Below are positions 11,075 to 21,673 of a stretch of 64,000 nucleotides of DNA, in pieces; the first letter of the stretch is position 1; every line of letters starts with the position of its first letter. The notes below the pieces were generated by a model. It was not told where the DNA came from, ran no database searches, and saw nothing but the letters and a program-made list of their open reading frames with translations. Source of the stretch: Marchantia polymorpha subsp. ruderalis (taxonomy: Eukaryota > Streptophyta > Marchantiopsida > Marchantiales > Marchantiaceae); assembly GCA_037833965.1 (NCBI GenBank), contig AP031356.1, positions 9,632,501-9,696,500 of the forward strand, written 5' to 3'. A program made the translations under genes and the position numbers.

Positions 11075-11245
11075 GGATGCGGTTCAGAGATCTTGCGGAG
11101 TCCATATCTCTGCGATGGACGGTCGGATGGATCTGAAATTTGGTGGGGCCGTTGATCTCAGTTGGCCACGCATGCCTGCAAATATTCAGCCTCAGATCTC
11201 GGATGTAAAGACGCTGGCGGCTCTGTACAGTAGGCTTAGGATTCA

Positions 11246-11272
11246 GATTTAGGGTTAGGGTTAGATTTAGGT
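11246..11272 (+). repeat. Short telomere-like tract in J
   Basis: ATTTAGGGTTAGGGTTAG followed by ATTTAGG resembles the plant telomere heptamer TTTAGGG, with only two to three imperfect units. It sits just upstream of the J TATA region and may be incidental. Confidence 0.4.
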
Positions 11273-11383
11273 TGTAAGTTAGAGGGGAAGGTAGCCGCCG
11301 ACTCCTCAGGTGTAGGATCTGTTGCGGCTCGCACCCTAGCGGGTAGCGTAGAGTTAGTTAGGACCTTAGAGAGTATAAAGTAG

Positions 11384-11393
11384 TTCAAGGCAT
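11384..11393 (+). promoter_or_regulatory. TATA box of copy J
   Basis: TATAAAGTAG precedes a decayed hairpin (CAAGGCATTTTGCCCTG). It is retained although the ORF is gone, so J could still start transcription outward into A. Confidence 0.6.
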
Positions 11394-12042
11394 TTTGCCC
11401 TGGGACTCTTCCAGTTTCGGAAGTGCAGATCAGGAACTCACTTTCTTGGCGTGTTTGTGCATTTTGGTCCTGGCACCACGTAGAGAAGCTGCAGCATAGC
11501 GAAGTTACCGTATGTTGTAGTTGAAGGCCTTCGGCTGAATGTTCAGAGCTAGCACCCGGTTAGAGACTTGAGTAGTGCGGATCTGCACCTGCGGGTGATT
11601 TTTGATGCTCAGAGCCGGTTGCGAGTTAGAGACTTGAACAGTTCCCCCTTACTCCTTCGAGTGACATATCCTGATTGTACTCCTACGGGAAGTTTCCCCT
11701 GAATGCCAAAGTGAAGTTTTATTACTTCGTGTAAGCCTTGGTTTGCAATTCAGGTTGTGTGTGTGTGTTACTGGATTGTGTCTCAGTTAAGTTCTCAGTC
11801 GGGCCTGTACCCCCTGCGTTTGGTGTGAGTCGAGGGTGACGTCCACGGCGTATGAAGGGGCTTCGTTCCGAAGTGGGAAGTCCAGTCCGGGTTCCCTACG
11901 CTAGTTCCTGGCGGAAGGGCAGTAAAAGCCGGAGTGGGAGTCACTACCTGCAGAACCTTTGAGTGAACTTTTGAGACACTTTCCCCCTGAAATCCGAAGC
12001 GGAGGTCCTGACCGACCTCCGAGTTGTGCTTTTGCCAGTTTC

Positions 12043-12077
<35 letters not shown>

Positions 12078-13241
12078 GAGTGACTACGCTGTACTGTGCA
12101 TCCTCCGAGCATTCTCCGAGTCGAGCATCCTCCTCCGAGTCGAGCACTGCAGTATTTCTGGGAGTGATAGTCGCCTGAGAAATCAAACTCTACAAAAGTC
12201 TGTTAAACGTGACACTTTTTACTCTGTGTGTTGCCTTTGTCCCTGTGGGTTCGATCTTTTTACCACCATACTGCAGTTTTAGCCTTTGGTGGGTTATTAC
12301 AAGTGGTAGAAAGGTCGAACCCACAGGGACAAAGGCAACACACAAAGTACAAAGTGTCACATTTAACAGACTATTGAAGAGTTTGAATTCTCAGGCGACT
12401 GTCACTCCCAGAAATACAGCAAGTGTTCACTCGGAGCTCACTCAGAGGTCGCACAGTGCATCGTAGTTCACTCAACACACACACACACACACACCTGAAA
12501 CTATAGAAACACAACTCAGAGGTCGGTTAAGACCTCTACTTAAGATTTCAAGGGGGAAAGTCTCTCACGAATACACTCAGCGAATCTGCGGGTAGTGACT
12601 CCCAACTCCGGCTTTTACAACCCTTCCACTAGTTTCTGCTAGCACAGGGAACCCGGATTGGACTTCCTACTTTGGATCGAAGTCACTCACACGCGGTGAA
12701 CAACACACTCAACTCACAAAACGCGCAGAGAACACAGGTCTGAATTGAGAGACTCAACTGAGAAACGATACAGTAGCACACCGTAACAGTCTATTGAAGA
12801 GTTTGAATTCTTAGGCACTTGTCATTCCCAGAAATACTACAGGGGTTTGCCCAGAGACACCTGCTGCAGCGTAACCTGAATTTACAACCAAAGCTTACTC
12901 GAAGTAGCAAAACTTCACTTTGGCATTCAGGGGAAAAATCCCGAAGGAGTACAATCAGGAACAATCACTCAAAAGTGTAAGGGGGAACTGTTCAAGTATC
13001 TAACTCGTAATTGGCTCTAAGCATCGGCAATCATCCGCAAGTGTAGATCCGAACTACTCAAGTCTCTAACCATTATACTAGCTCTGAACATTCGGCCGAA
13101 GGCCTTCAGCTACAAAGTGCGGATCGCCAAGTTGTAGCTCCTCTTGCGTGGTGACAGAACTAAGGACACAAACACGTAGAGAAAATGAGTTCCTGATCTG
13201 CACTTTCGAACTGGAAGAATCCCAAGGCAAGACGCCTTGAA

Positions 13242-13251
13242 CTACTTTATA
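13242..13251 (-). promoter_or_regulatory. TATA box of LTR A
   Basis: TATAAAGTAG on the minus strand. It is followed by the hairpin variant CAAGGCGTCTTGCCTTG, in which the stem pair differs from LTR1 but pairing is kept. Confidence 0.6.
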
Positions 13252-14210
13252 CCTTCTAAGTCCTAACTAACACTACACTACCCTACTCGCCTGCACGGAA
13301 CCACGCTACCCTTCACTCCGCAGAATCTGTGCTTCGCTTTCTGCGCGACGGACTGCCGCGCACTAACTCCCTACCCTGCCAGTCTTCCGCTCGATTGCGC
13401 AGTCATAACCGTAGCAACACTGCAAAAACCTCTGTCTCGAGGGTGGCCATGGTGTCCCGCGACTTCGATAGAAACGAATCCAGCTTCTTAGCCACTCGCC
13501 GCCGGCTCCGACTGTCACCTGACAACAAACCCGCCGCACGAAGCTCTAACTCGCGCACTGTGAGTTTCTCCTGCGCCGCCACCTCCCAGTGGGCGTAACC
13601 TCTGAGATAGTGGTTGACTCGCCTCGCCAACTCTTGCTTCGTGCGATCTGCCTCCCGCCGGCGATCGTCTTCAACTACAACCAACTGCAATTCAGCCTCC
13701 GCACGCTGCATTCTCAATTCTCCGCACTCGGATTGCAGTTTTCGGATTAATTCTTCATCCGCCTGCCGTGCGAGCTGACAATGCTCTAACAACCGTGTCT
13801 GTCGCACGAGCTCTTCTGACAACATTCGATTCAAAGCCTGCTCAGATTCCAGCTCCTCTACGAGCTTCGCCTTCGCCTTGGCGAACTCTCCCTGTGTGGT
13901 ACCCCACTTTTGGCAATTTTGAGGAAATTAAAACATTTTTGGAAAACTGTACCCTGGCAGCATTGTAAATAGCCTTCGGTACATCAAAACAGAGTGAATC
14001 CGGAAGATCGCGGGGATTCTCGAGGGATCTTGTAGAATCTGGGATTTGGGGTGCCGCAGTAAGGACAGGCACCACCCTCCCTGCGAGCTCTGCAGTTAGG
14101 ATCTCTACGGCGCAAGGCGCAAAACCCGCCTTCGGAGGTTGCGTCCGCGGCTGTAGGGAAACCCTCCATAATTAGGTCAACCCTCGGGCGCCTTGACCAA
14201 GTTAGGATCC

Positions 14211-14243
14211 CGTTGGAAAGAGCTCGACGCACTGATTCCAACG
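14211..14243 (+). other. Conserved U3 hairpin upstream of ORF
   Basis: CGTTGGAA (14211-14218) and TTCCAACG (14236-14243) can pair around AGAGCTCGACGCACTGA. The same block, with GAGCTCG in the loop and CCAAGA downstream, is found in every copy that retains U3, including the most divergent one, D (TTAGAA...TTCTAA at about 59953-59981). Its function is unknown. Confidence 0.5.
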
Positions 14244-15138
14244 AGCCCAAGAACGCTTGGAACGGATGAGGACTTAGGGAGTTATCGCTATTGGAAGAAA
14301 CGGAGGCGGTCGCCTACGGCGGAAGGGGTTCGCCACCGGCGCGAATTCCGCCTACGCGGAAGAGAGAATCAAGTTTTGTCCTATGCGCGGACGAAGGCGT
14401 TCGCCTGTGCACAGGCGAAGTAGGGTTAGGGGAGGCGCGAAGTCCGCCTACGCACAGGCGCTCGCCTGTGCACAGGCGCTTCGGCGTCGGCACAAAATCC
14501 GCCTTGGGCCCTAGAAATGCGCCTTGTGAGGTAGAAAGTGTACGGCGCCTTCCGCGCCAGCGCGGCGCCGCGTACGTCGGAAGAGCCGCCAGAGTAATCA
14601 AATCGGTACGGACCATGCGGACGGGAAGGGTGGATGCGCTCTTGGACGGACGGAGTTGCGGCGGCGGAAGCTTCGACGAAGAGACAAGGAACGGACAGAC
14701 TGGACGGAGACGGCTGACCACGGTCAACGCCTTCCGCGCCAGCGCGACGTAGCGCATGGAATTCGCCTGCGCACAGGCGAACGCCTGTGCACAGGAGGAT
14801 GAAGTTCCGCACCGGCGGAGAATCCGCCGAGGCTCCTGCCTGCGCACAGGCAGGAGTTGAACTTTTGTCCGACATGCGGACACACGCGTCAAGGCAGAGG
14901 GGGATTGGCCGAGGGGCGGTACGAACAAGTGTACCGCGCAAGGCGGAAAACTCGCCTTCGGCGCTACGCCCCCATGTCCGCAGGGTAATACGCTCGCGGA
15001 GTTCAAATCCGCCAATTCGAGCGTGAGAGTTTAATCGACGACGGCGGAGCGTGAAGCCGCGCGTGAGAGCGAAGACCGTTTCAGCGTATAGCCGGCGCGG
15101 CCATCAAGTGAGACGTTCTTCACGAGCAAGAGCCGACC

Positions 15139-18100
15139 ATGACCTTCGACCGGGCGGCGGAGAACGTCCCATTCTTGAATTCGCGATTCCAATCTCTTGT
15201 GCGCGCTGCGCGCATCCATCTGCTGGCTGCGGAACATTCTCGACGTCGTCGCACAGGAGATTTCTTGTTGATTGAGGGAGAAGTGAGTGCGCGTGATTTG
15301 GAATTGAGGGCGATTAGAGTTTGCCGAGAGAGAGAGAAGCGCGGGCAGTGCGGAAGTAGAATGAGCGGGCGAGCGAACCCCAGAAACGCAGTGACGAGAC
15401 CGAGCAGATTGCGGATGGTGCCACTTCGCCTACCGCAGAACGGGCTGCGCGCTTTTGAGGAGCGCTTAATAGCAAGAAAGCTCGATTTCTTGCTATGGGG
15501 ATGGAACTACATCTGTGCGAACATGGTGCGCGAGTGGCTAGAGCCACAGGGACCACCCTCGCGCGGATTGCGTCCGCATGTTGATCGGTGGACAGTCCAA
15601 GATTGGGCGCAGGCGTTGGGAAGATGTGCTGGCATGCCAGGGCATCTCCTTTTCGACAGTGAGAGCATCAAGGTGACCAAGCAAGAAGAGGCGCAATTTG
15701 TGGAGCTGTTCAAGACCGGGAGGTCTACCAAGAATGGGTACAGGACCCGTGATTACAAGGATCGATTTCGCCGGACTTTGTCCGCGGCGCTGATGCAATT
15801 ACTGCAGCCGCACCGCGCCTGCTACATCACATTGTGGCAGGTCTCTTTTGTGGAGTGCGTCATCGAGGGAACTCCAATTCACTGGGCGAGCATCCTGCAC
15901 AGGGTGATGCGACAGCACGCGTTTGAGGAGAAGGGGGGAACTCTAAACCATCTTTCTCCTTTCCTCATCAATTTTTATCGACAGCGGAATTGTTTGACAG
16001 CGGCGGAGCTTGAACATTTTCCGCCACTGTCCATCGACCATCCCGGGAAGTATGTGCGGGAGAACGAGGTCGACACTGATGCAGAGTAGTCACCGACTTC
16101 TACCCCATCAAGACGGAGGGACGAAGGGAGACACACTCCTGCAGCACGAGTGCCGCGGAAGCGGCGATGGAGGGAAGAGTCTGAAGAGGAGCAGCATCAA
16201 GAACCCTCTGCTCCCATTCGACCGCGGCCGCTGTGCGAGCCATACAGCCGGCCGAAGCAGAAGGCACGCAGACTGGTGTTACCAGCCGACAGTGCGGACA
16301 CGGCGACGATTGCGACGGAGATCGGAAGTGCATCGCCAGAGAGGCAGGAGGAAGCGCGGACGACCGCAGGAGCAACGGGCCACGCTGCAACCTCGACGGG
16401 AGAGAGGCCGCCTACGGGCCAAGGGCCTCCGGAGTTACCACGTGCGATGCGGACAGATGTTCCGTTTGCGCACAGGCGAACCTCCGCGGACGGACGAGCC
16501 TCCGCGGACCGGCGAACACAAGTGGACGTGGATCTAAGCTTACGCGTGGGAAGGAGCAGTCCGCCTGTGCACAGGCGCTCACCTGTGCACAGGTCGCCTG
16601 TGCACAGGTCGCCTGTGCACAGGACGCCTCCACACGTGCCGCCTGTGCACAGGCAAGAATCACCCCCGTTCCAACGTAGGAAGGGGAAGGAGCCGGCGGA
16701 AGAACCGCCTACGAGACACCGGCCCTCGGGGCCAGACCCTCCGGCGCACCACGCGCCGCAATTTGCGCCTTCGGCGCCAGGGCCTTCGAGCCGAGGAGAT
16801 ACGAGCAGAGAGCGTGCGGAGGCCGCACCATCGGCGGGAAGTCCGCCGATAGATGCGCCTTCGGCGGTAGGGCCTATAGGCCAAGGAACATCGGGCGTGC
16901 GGCCCCCGGCCATGTCGCCTTCGGCGATAGATGTCCGCGGCGCTACGCCTGCGGCGGACAAGGCGCCGGCAAATGCGCCTGCGCACGGGCCGGGCACAGC
17001 TCCCACGGACCGATCAAGGGAGCAGCAACAGACGGAGGAGCGGAGTGACTGTCCGCGGGATGAAATCTCGATGCGCGATGCGCAATCAAACCCCGCGCAG
17101 TCACCCTCCGCTCGATCGCCTTCGGCGACGGACGACGGCGGCAGAGAGGATGCGGTAGACAATCAACAAGCGAGAGACGGGGATGCCGCACGGGTACATT
17201 CGCCTTCCGCCTTAGACATTTTGGCGACGAGCAGCGAGGCTGCAGCCGTGCCTTCGCAGGCAGCACACGTCGATGACGTGCAACCCCACTCGGGGCAGTC
17301 GCCGACGCAATCAATGGCGACTGAAATTCTCCACTCGGATGATGACGACGGAGGCTCCACGGAAGAAATGTCAGGAGCAGAAGACACCGAGGAGGAGGAG
17401 GAGGAAATTGTTGGAGCGCCGGCAGCGGCGCTCTCGGAGCAGGTGATTCCGTTGCTGCGGTACTTGGATCGCAAGGTCGATAAATACGCCGACCCACTCC
17501 AGCCGGGATCTTACATCGAGTTAGTGCGCAGGCGGACTCGCACTAAAGTCCACACCAGCAAGCTATTAGCTAGAGTGGACCAGGAGTTGAAGGAATTGAA
17601 GGAGAAGCATGCGTGCTTGTGGGGTCAGTACAAGCTTAATCAGAAATTCTACAAGCACTCCGAGAAGATGAAGGATGAGAAACTGGGCGAGCTCACCAAG
17701 GAGCAGGTGAAGGTCAAGGAAGCACTCAACTCTGAGCAGGCCCAGAATCAGATTTTGTCAGAGGAGCTCGTGCGACAGACGCGGTTGTTGGAACAATGTC
17801 AGCTCGCACGGCAGGCGGATGAAGAGTTAATCCGCAGGTTACAGTCAGAGTGTGGCGAATTGAGAGCGCAACGTGCTGAAGCCGAATCGCAATTAGTGAT
17901 AATTGAAGAGGATCGCAGGAAGGAGGCGGATCGCACGAAGGTGGAGACGGCGAGACGAGTCGCCCACTGTCTCAAGGGCTACGCCCACTGGGAAGTGAAG
18001 GCGCAGGAGAAACTCACACTGCGTGAGTTTGAATTGCGCGTAGCCGGGTTGTTGTCAGGCGACAGTAGGAGTCGGCGGAAGGTAGCGAAGAAGCTCGATG

Positions 18101-18294
18101 CCTTTCTGTCGAAGGCACAGGATACCATGTCCGCCCTCGAAGGGGAGGTGTCCGCGGCGTTGCAGAGGTTGGGACTGCGCAGTCGAGCGGAAGATTGGCA
18201 GGGTAGGGAGTTAGTGCGCGGCAGTCGGCCGCGCAGCCGACGTAGTACAGGTTCCGCGGAGTGTAGTGTAGCGTGGTTCCGTGCAGGCGTGTAG
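15139..18294 (+). pseudogene. LTR ORF of K, one nonsense codon
   Basis: The reading frame is open for 1051 codons except for a single GAG-to-TAG change at codon 317 (16087-16089), exactly after VDTDAE, where the globular domain meets the low-complexity middle. A product ending there would be just the globular domain. Downstream the frame continues at 16150 without further damage to the FRAGV tail. Compared with LTR1, the PVHR array is expanded by a unit of SPVHR. The ATG lies in the same GCCGACCATGA context as in LTR1. Confidence 0.8.
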
Positions 18295-18330
18295 CGTAGT
18301 GCAGTGTAGTGCTAGGTAGGACTTAGAAGG

Positions 18331-18340
18331 TATAAAATAG
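18331..18340 (+). promoter_or_regulatory. TATA box of LTR K
   Basis: TATAAAATAG lies 36 bp after the ORF stop and is followed at 18343-18359 by the perfect stem CCAGGC, loop GTTTT, stem GCCTGG. Transcription from here would begin R and run outward through U5. Confidence 0.7.
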
Positions 18341-18741
18341 TTCCAGGCGTTTTGCCTGGGGTTCTTTCCCATCAGAAGTGCAGATCAGGAACCCATTTCC
18401 TTTGCGTGTTTGTGTCCTTGAGTTCTGTCACCACGCACGAGGAGTTACAACTTAGCGTTCCGCATTTTGTAGCTGAAGGCCTTCGGCCGAATGTTCAGAG
18501 CTAGTACATTGGTTAGAGACTTGAGTAGTTCGGATCTGCACCTGCGGGTGACTGCCGATGCTCAGAGCCAGTGACTAGTTAGATACTTGAACAGTTTCGC
18601 CCCTACACCTTCGAGTGTTTCTTTCTGATTGTACTCCTTGGGATTTTTCCCCTGAATGCCAAAGTGAAGTTTTGCTACTTCGTGTAAGCCTTGGTTGTAA
18701 ATTCAGGTTACGCTACAGCAGGTGCCTTGAGGGTAACCCCT

Positions 18742-19208
18742 GTAGTATTTCTGGGAATGACAAGTGCTTGAGAATTCAAACTCTTCAATAGACTGTTGTT
18801 GTGTTACTGGAATGTTTCACAGTGAGTCCTTCAGTGCGGACCTGTGTTCTCTGCGCGTTTTGTGAGTTGAGAGTGTTGTTCACCGCGTATGAGTGACTTC
18901 GATCCGAGGTAGGCAGTCCAAACCGGGTTTCCTACACTAGCAGCAAGCTAGTGGAAGTGTTGTAAAAGCCGGAGTTGGAAGTCACTGCCCGCAGCTTTGC
19001 CGAGTGTGCTCGCGAGAGACTTTCCCCCTGAAATCTTGAAGTAGAGGTCCTAACAGATCTCTGGGTTGTGTTTCTGTAGTTTCAGGTGTGTGTGTGTGTG
19101 TGTGTGTTACGCTGCACTGTGCGACCTCCGAGTGCGCTCCGAGTGGACACTTGCAGTATTTCTGGGAGTGACAGTCGCCTGAGAATTCAAACTCATCAAT
19201 AGTCTGTT
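18742..19208 (+). repeat. Internal diverged duplication in U5
   Basis: GTAGTATTTCTGGGAATGAC...GAATTCAAACTCTTCAATAG (18742-18797) recurs as GCAGTATTTCTGGGAGTGAC...GAATTCAAACTCATCAATAG (19153-19208). Flanking words also recur in order (CCCCTGAATGCC/CCCCTGAAATC; TTCAGGTTACGCT/TTCAGGTGTG...TTACGCT). The pair is present in LTR1, A, B, K, L, I, H, F and M. In the J, E and D subfamily the first member appears replaced by a short GT tract. Confidence 0.7.
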
Positions 19209-21627
19209 AAACGTGACACTTTGTACCCTGTGTGTTCCTCTGTCCCTGTGGGTTCGACCTTTCTACCACTATATTGCAGTTTTAGCCTTTAGTGGGTTAT
19301 TACACCCTGCTTCTCGTCCTTCGTCTTGCCGAGGGCTTTGTACACCTTCTTAGTGAGATTAAGGTGGCTCCACAAGCAATCATACTTCTCCCGCACATCC
19401 TTAAGTTCCCGATTCACACGGGCCAACAACTTGCTGGTGTGGACTTTAGTGCGGGTTCGCCTACGCACTAATTCGACGTAGGACCCAGGCTGGCGGGGGT
19501 CTGCATACTTCTCTACTTTGCGATCAAAAAACCTCAACAGTGGTACCACCTGCTTGCAGAGCGCCGCCGTCGGCGTGCCTGCCGCTGACTGCTTCTCTTC
19601 CTCACTCGATTCTGCTCCCGACGCCGATTCCGTCGATCCTCCTTCTTCGTCATCCTCCAAATTGAGGATTTCGGTCGCCACTGAATTTGCCGGCGACTGT
19701 CGTGAGTGTGGCTTCGAAATGTCTGCGTTGTCTGCCACCACTGTCGCCGCTGTAGCCTCGCTGCTCCCTGCCAGAATGTCCAAGGCGGTGGGAGAGTGAG
19801 GTTGTGCCAAATTCACATCGCCCGCCCGTCCGGCTTTTGCTAACTCCGCATCGCCGAAGGCGTCCACGGCCGAAGGCGATTGTGCGGAAGGTGTCTGCGC
19901 GGATTGCAATTGTGCATCGCGCACACGTATTTCCTCCTGCCGACAGTCAATCCGCTCCTCCGTTAGGTCCCGCTCCCTCATTAGGTCCTGCTTCGAGGAT
20001 GCGTCTTGCCTATGCGTAGGCGCTATTGTCGGCGGCGCTTCTGCCGAAGGCGTCTACCGCCGAAGGCGGTTGAGCTGAAGGCGGCTCGCCTGATGTCCCT
20101 TGGCCCGAAGGCCCTTGAGCCGAAGGCGGATCTTCCGCTGGCTCCTTTCCTTTCATGCGCTGCACCGGAGGCGAGTCTTGCCTATGCGTAGGCGCTCTTC
20201 TATCCGCAAGAATTCGCCTATCCGTAGGCGGCACACTCATCCGTGCCGCGTGTTGTCGCTCTTGACCCGAAGGTCGTCTCACTTCCGCCGAAGGCGTCCC
20301 TGCCTTCGATGTGGGTAGGTCCGCTGACCCCTCTGCTGTCCGCGCATTCTCATCCCCTTCCGAGGATGGGGTCTCCTTCTCTCCGGCGGCCCGCGCCGTC
20401 TCCGCGCTACTTGAAGGCAATACAAGCCGGCGCGCTTTCTGCTTCGGCCGGCTGCAAATTTCTTCCAGTGGCCGCTTCCGTTTGAGAGCCGTCGAGTCTC
20501 GATGCGGCTCTTTCTCCGGTTCTCCTCTCCATCTCCGCTTCCGCGGCACTCGCGCTGCGGATGCGTCTCTCCCCTCATCTTGTTGAGCTGGTGGCGTGGA
20601 GGTTGGAGTGTCCTCCGCGTCAGAGTCGACCTCGTTATTCCGCACATACCTCCCAGGATTTGTAATAACCCACTAAAGGCTAAAACTGCAATATAGTGGT
20701 AGAAAGGTCGAACCCACAGGGACACAGGAACACACAGGGTACAAAGTGTCACGTTTTAACAGACTATTGAGGAGTTTGAATTCTCAGGCAACTGTCACTC
20801 CCAGAAATACTGCAAGTGTCCACTCGGAGCGCACTCGGAGGTCGCACAGTGCAGCGTAACACACACACACACACACACACACCTGAAACTACAGAAACAC
20901 AACCCAGAGATCTGTTAGGACCTCTACTTCAAGATTTCAGGGGGAAAGTCTCTCGCGAGCACACTCGGCAAAGCTGCGGGCAGTGACTTCCAACTCCGGC
21001 TTTTACAACGCTTCCACTAGCTTGCTGCTAGTGTAGGAAACCCGGTTTGGACTACCTACTTCGGATCGAAGTCACTCAGACGCGGTGAACAACACTCTCA
21101 ACTCACAAAACGCGCAGAGAACACAGGTCCGCACTGAAGGACTCACTGTGAAACATTCCAGTAACACAACAACAGTCTATTGAAGAGTTTGAATTCTCAG
21201 GCACTTGTCATTCCCAGAAATACTACAGGGGTTACCCTCAAGGCACCTGCTGCAGCGTAACCTGAATTTACAACCAAGGCTTACACGAAGTAGCAAAACT
21301 TCACTTTGGCATTCAGGGGAAAAATCCCAAGGAGTACAATCAGAAAGAAACACTCGAAGGTGTAGGGGCGAAACTGTTCAAGTATCTAACTAGTCACTGG
21401 CTCTGAGCATCGGCAGTCACCCGCAGGTGCAGATCCGAACTACTCAAGTCTCTAACCAATGTACTAGCTCTGAACATTCGGCCGAAGGCCTTCAGCTACA
21501 AAATGCGGAACGCTAAGTTGTAACTCCTCGTGCGTGGTGACAGAACTCAAGGACACAAACACGCAAAGGAAATGGGTTCCTGATCTGCACTTCTGATGGG
21601 AAAGAACCCCAGGCAAAACGCCTGGAA

Positions 21628-21637
21628 CTATTTTATA
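21628..21637 (-). promoter_or_regulatory. TATA box of LTR L
   Basis: TATAAAATAG on the minus strand, followed by the CCAGGC/GCCTGG hairpin. Confidence 0.65.
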
Positions 21638-21673
21638 CCTTCTAAATCCTAACTAGCACTACACTGCACTACG

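Larger units (their letters stand above)
9929..12301 (+). mobile_element. Copy J: internally deleted LTR with minisatellites
   Basis: J is 2373 bp, from TGTGGTAACCCAC at 9929 to GGGTTATTACA at 12301, with perfect AGTGG duplications at 9924-9928 and 12302-12306. It is inserted 39 bp inside the end of A. It keeps about 440 bp of 5' U3, has lost the whole ORF, and keeps the TATA box and R-U5. Its centre is a 15-bp minisatellite. A long GT run lies at about 12044-12076, and a short TTTAGGG-like tract at 11246-11272. Because the ends and duplication are normal, the deletion arose either before insertion or later inside the copy. Confidence 0.8.
13895..19304 (+). mobile_element. LTR K: complete solo LTR inside A
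   Basis: K is 5410 bp, with TGTGGTACCCCAC at 13895, GGGTTATTACA ending at 19304, and CCCTG duplicated at 13890-13894 and 19305-19309. It is inserted in the coiled-coil region of the A ORF, in opposite orientation. Landmarks: U3 13895-15138, ORF 15139-18294, TATA 18331, R-U5 to 19304. The U5 contains two diverged copies of one segment (18742-18797 and 19153-19208) and a GT run at about 19086-19107. It is near-identical to LTR1, I, L and H, indicating recent activity. Confidence 0.85.

Noticed and set aside
11246..11272. Interstitial telomere or chromosome-end signal
   Set aside because: Only two to three imperfect units, located inside LTR J just upstream of its TATA box.
13895..19304. Interpretation of the 5.4-kb unit as a TIR DNA transposon (Ginger-like ends TGTNR, 5-bp duplication)
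   Set aside because: Ends and duplication would fit, but the inverted repeat is short and imperfect, no transposase is visible, and the PPT/integrase junction at 49675-50041 plus the TATA position favour an LTR. It remains the main alternative.
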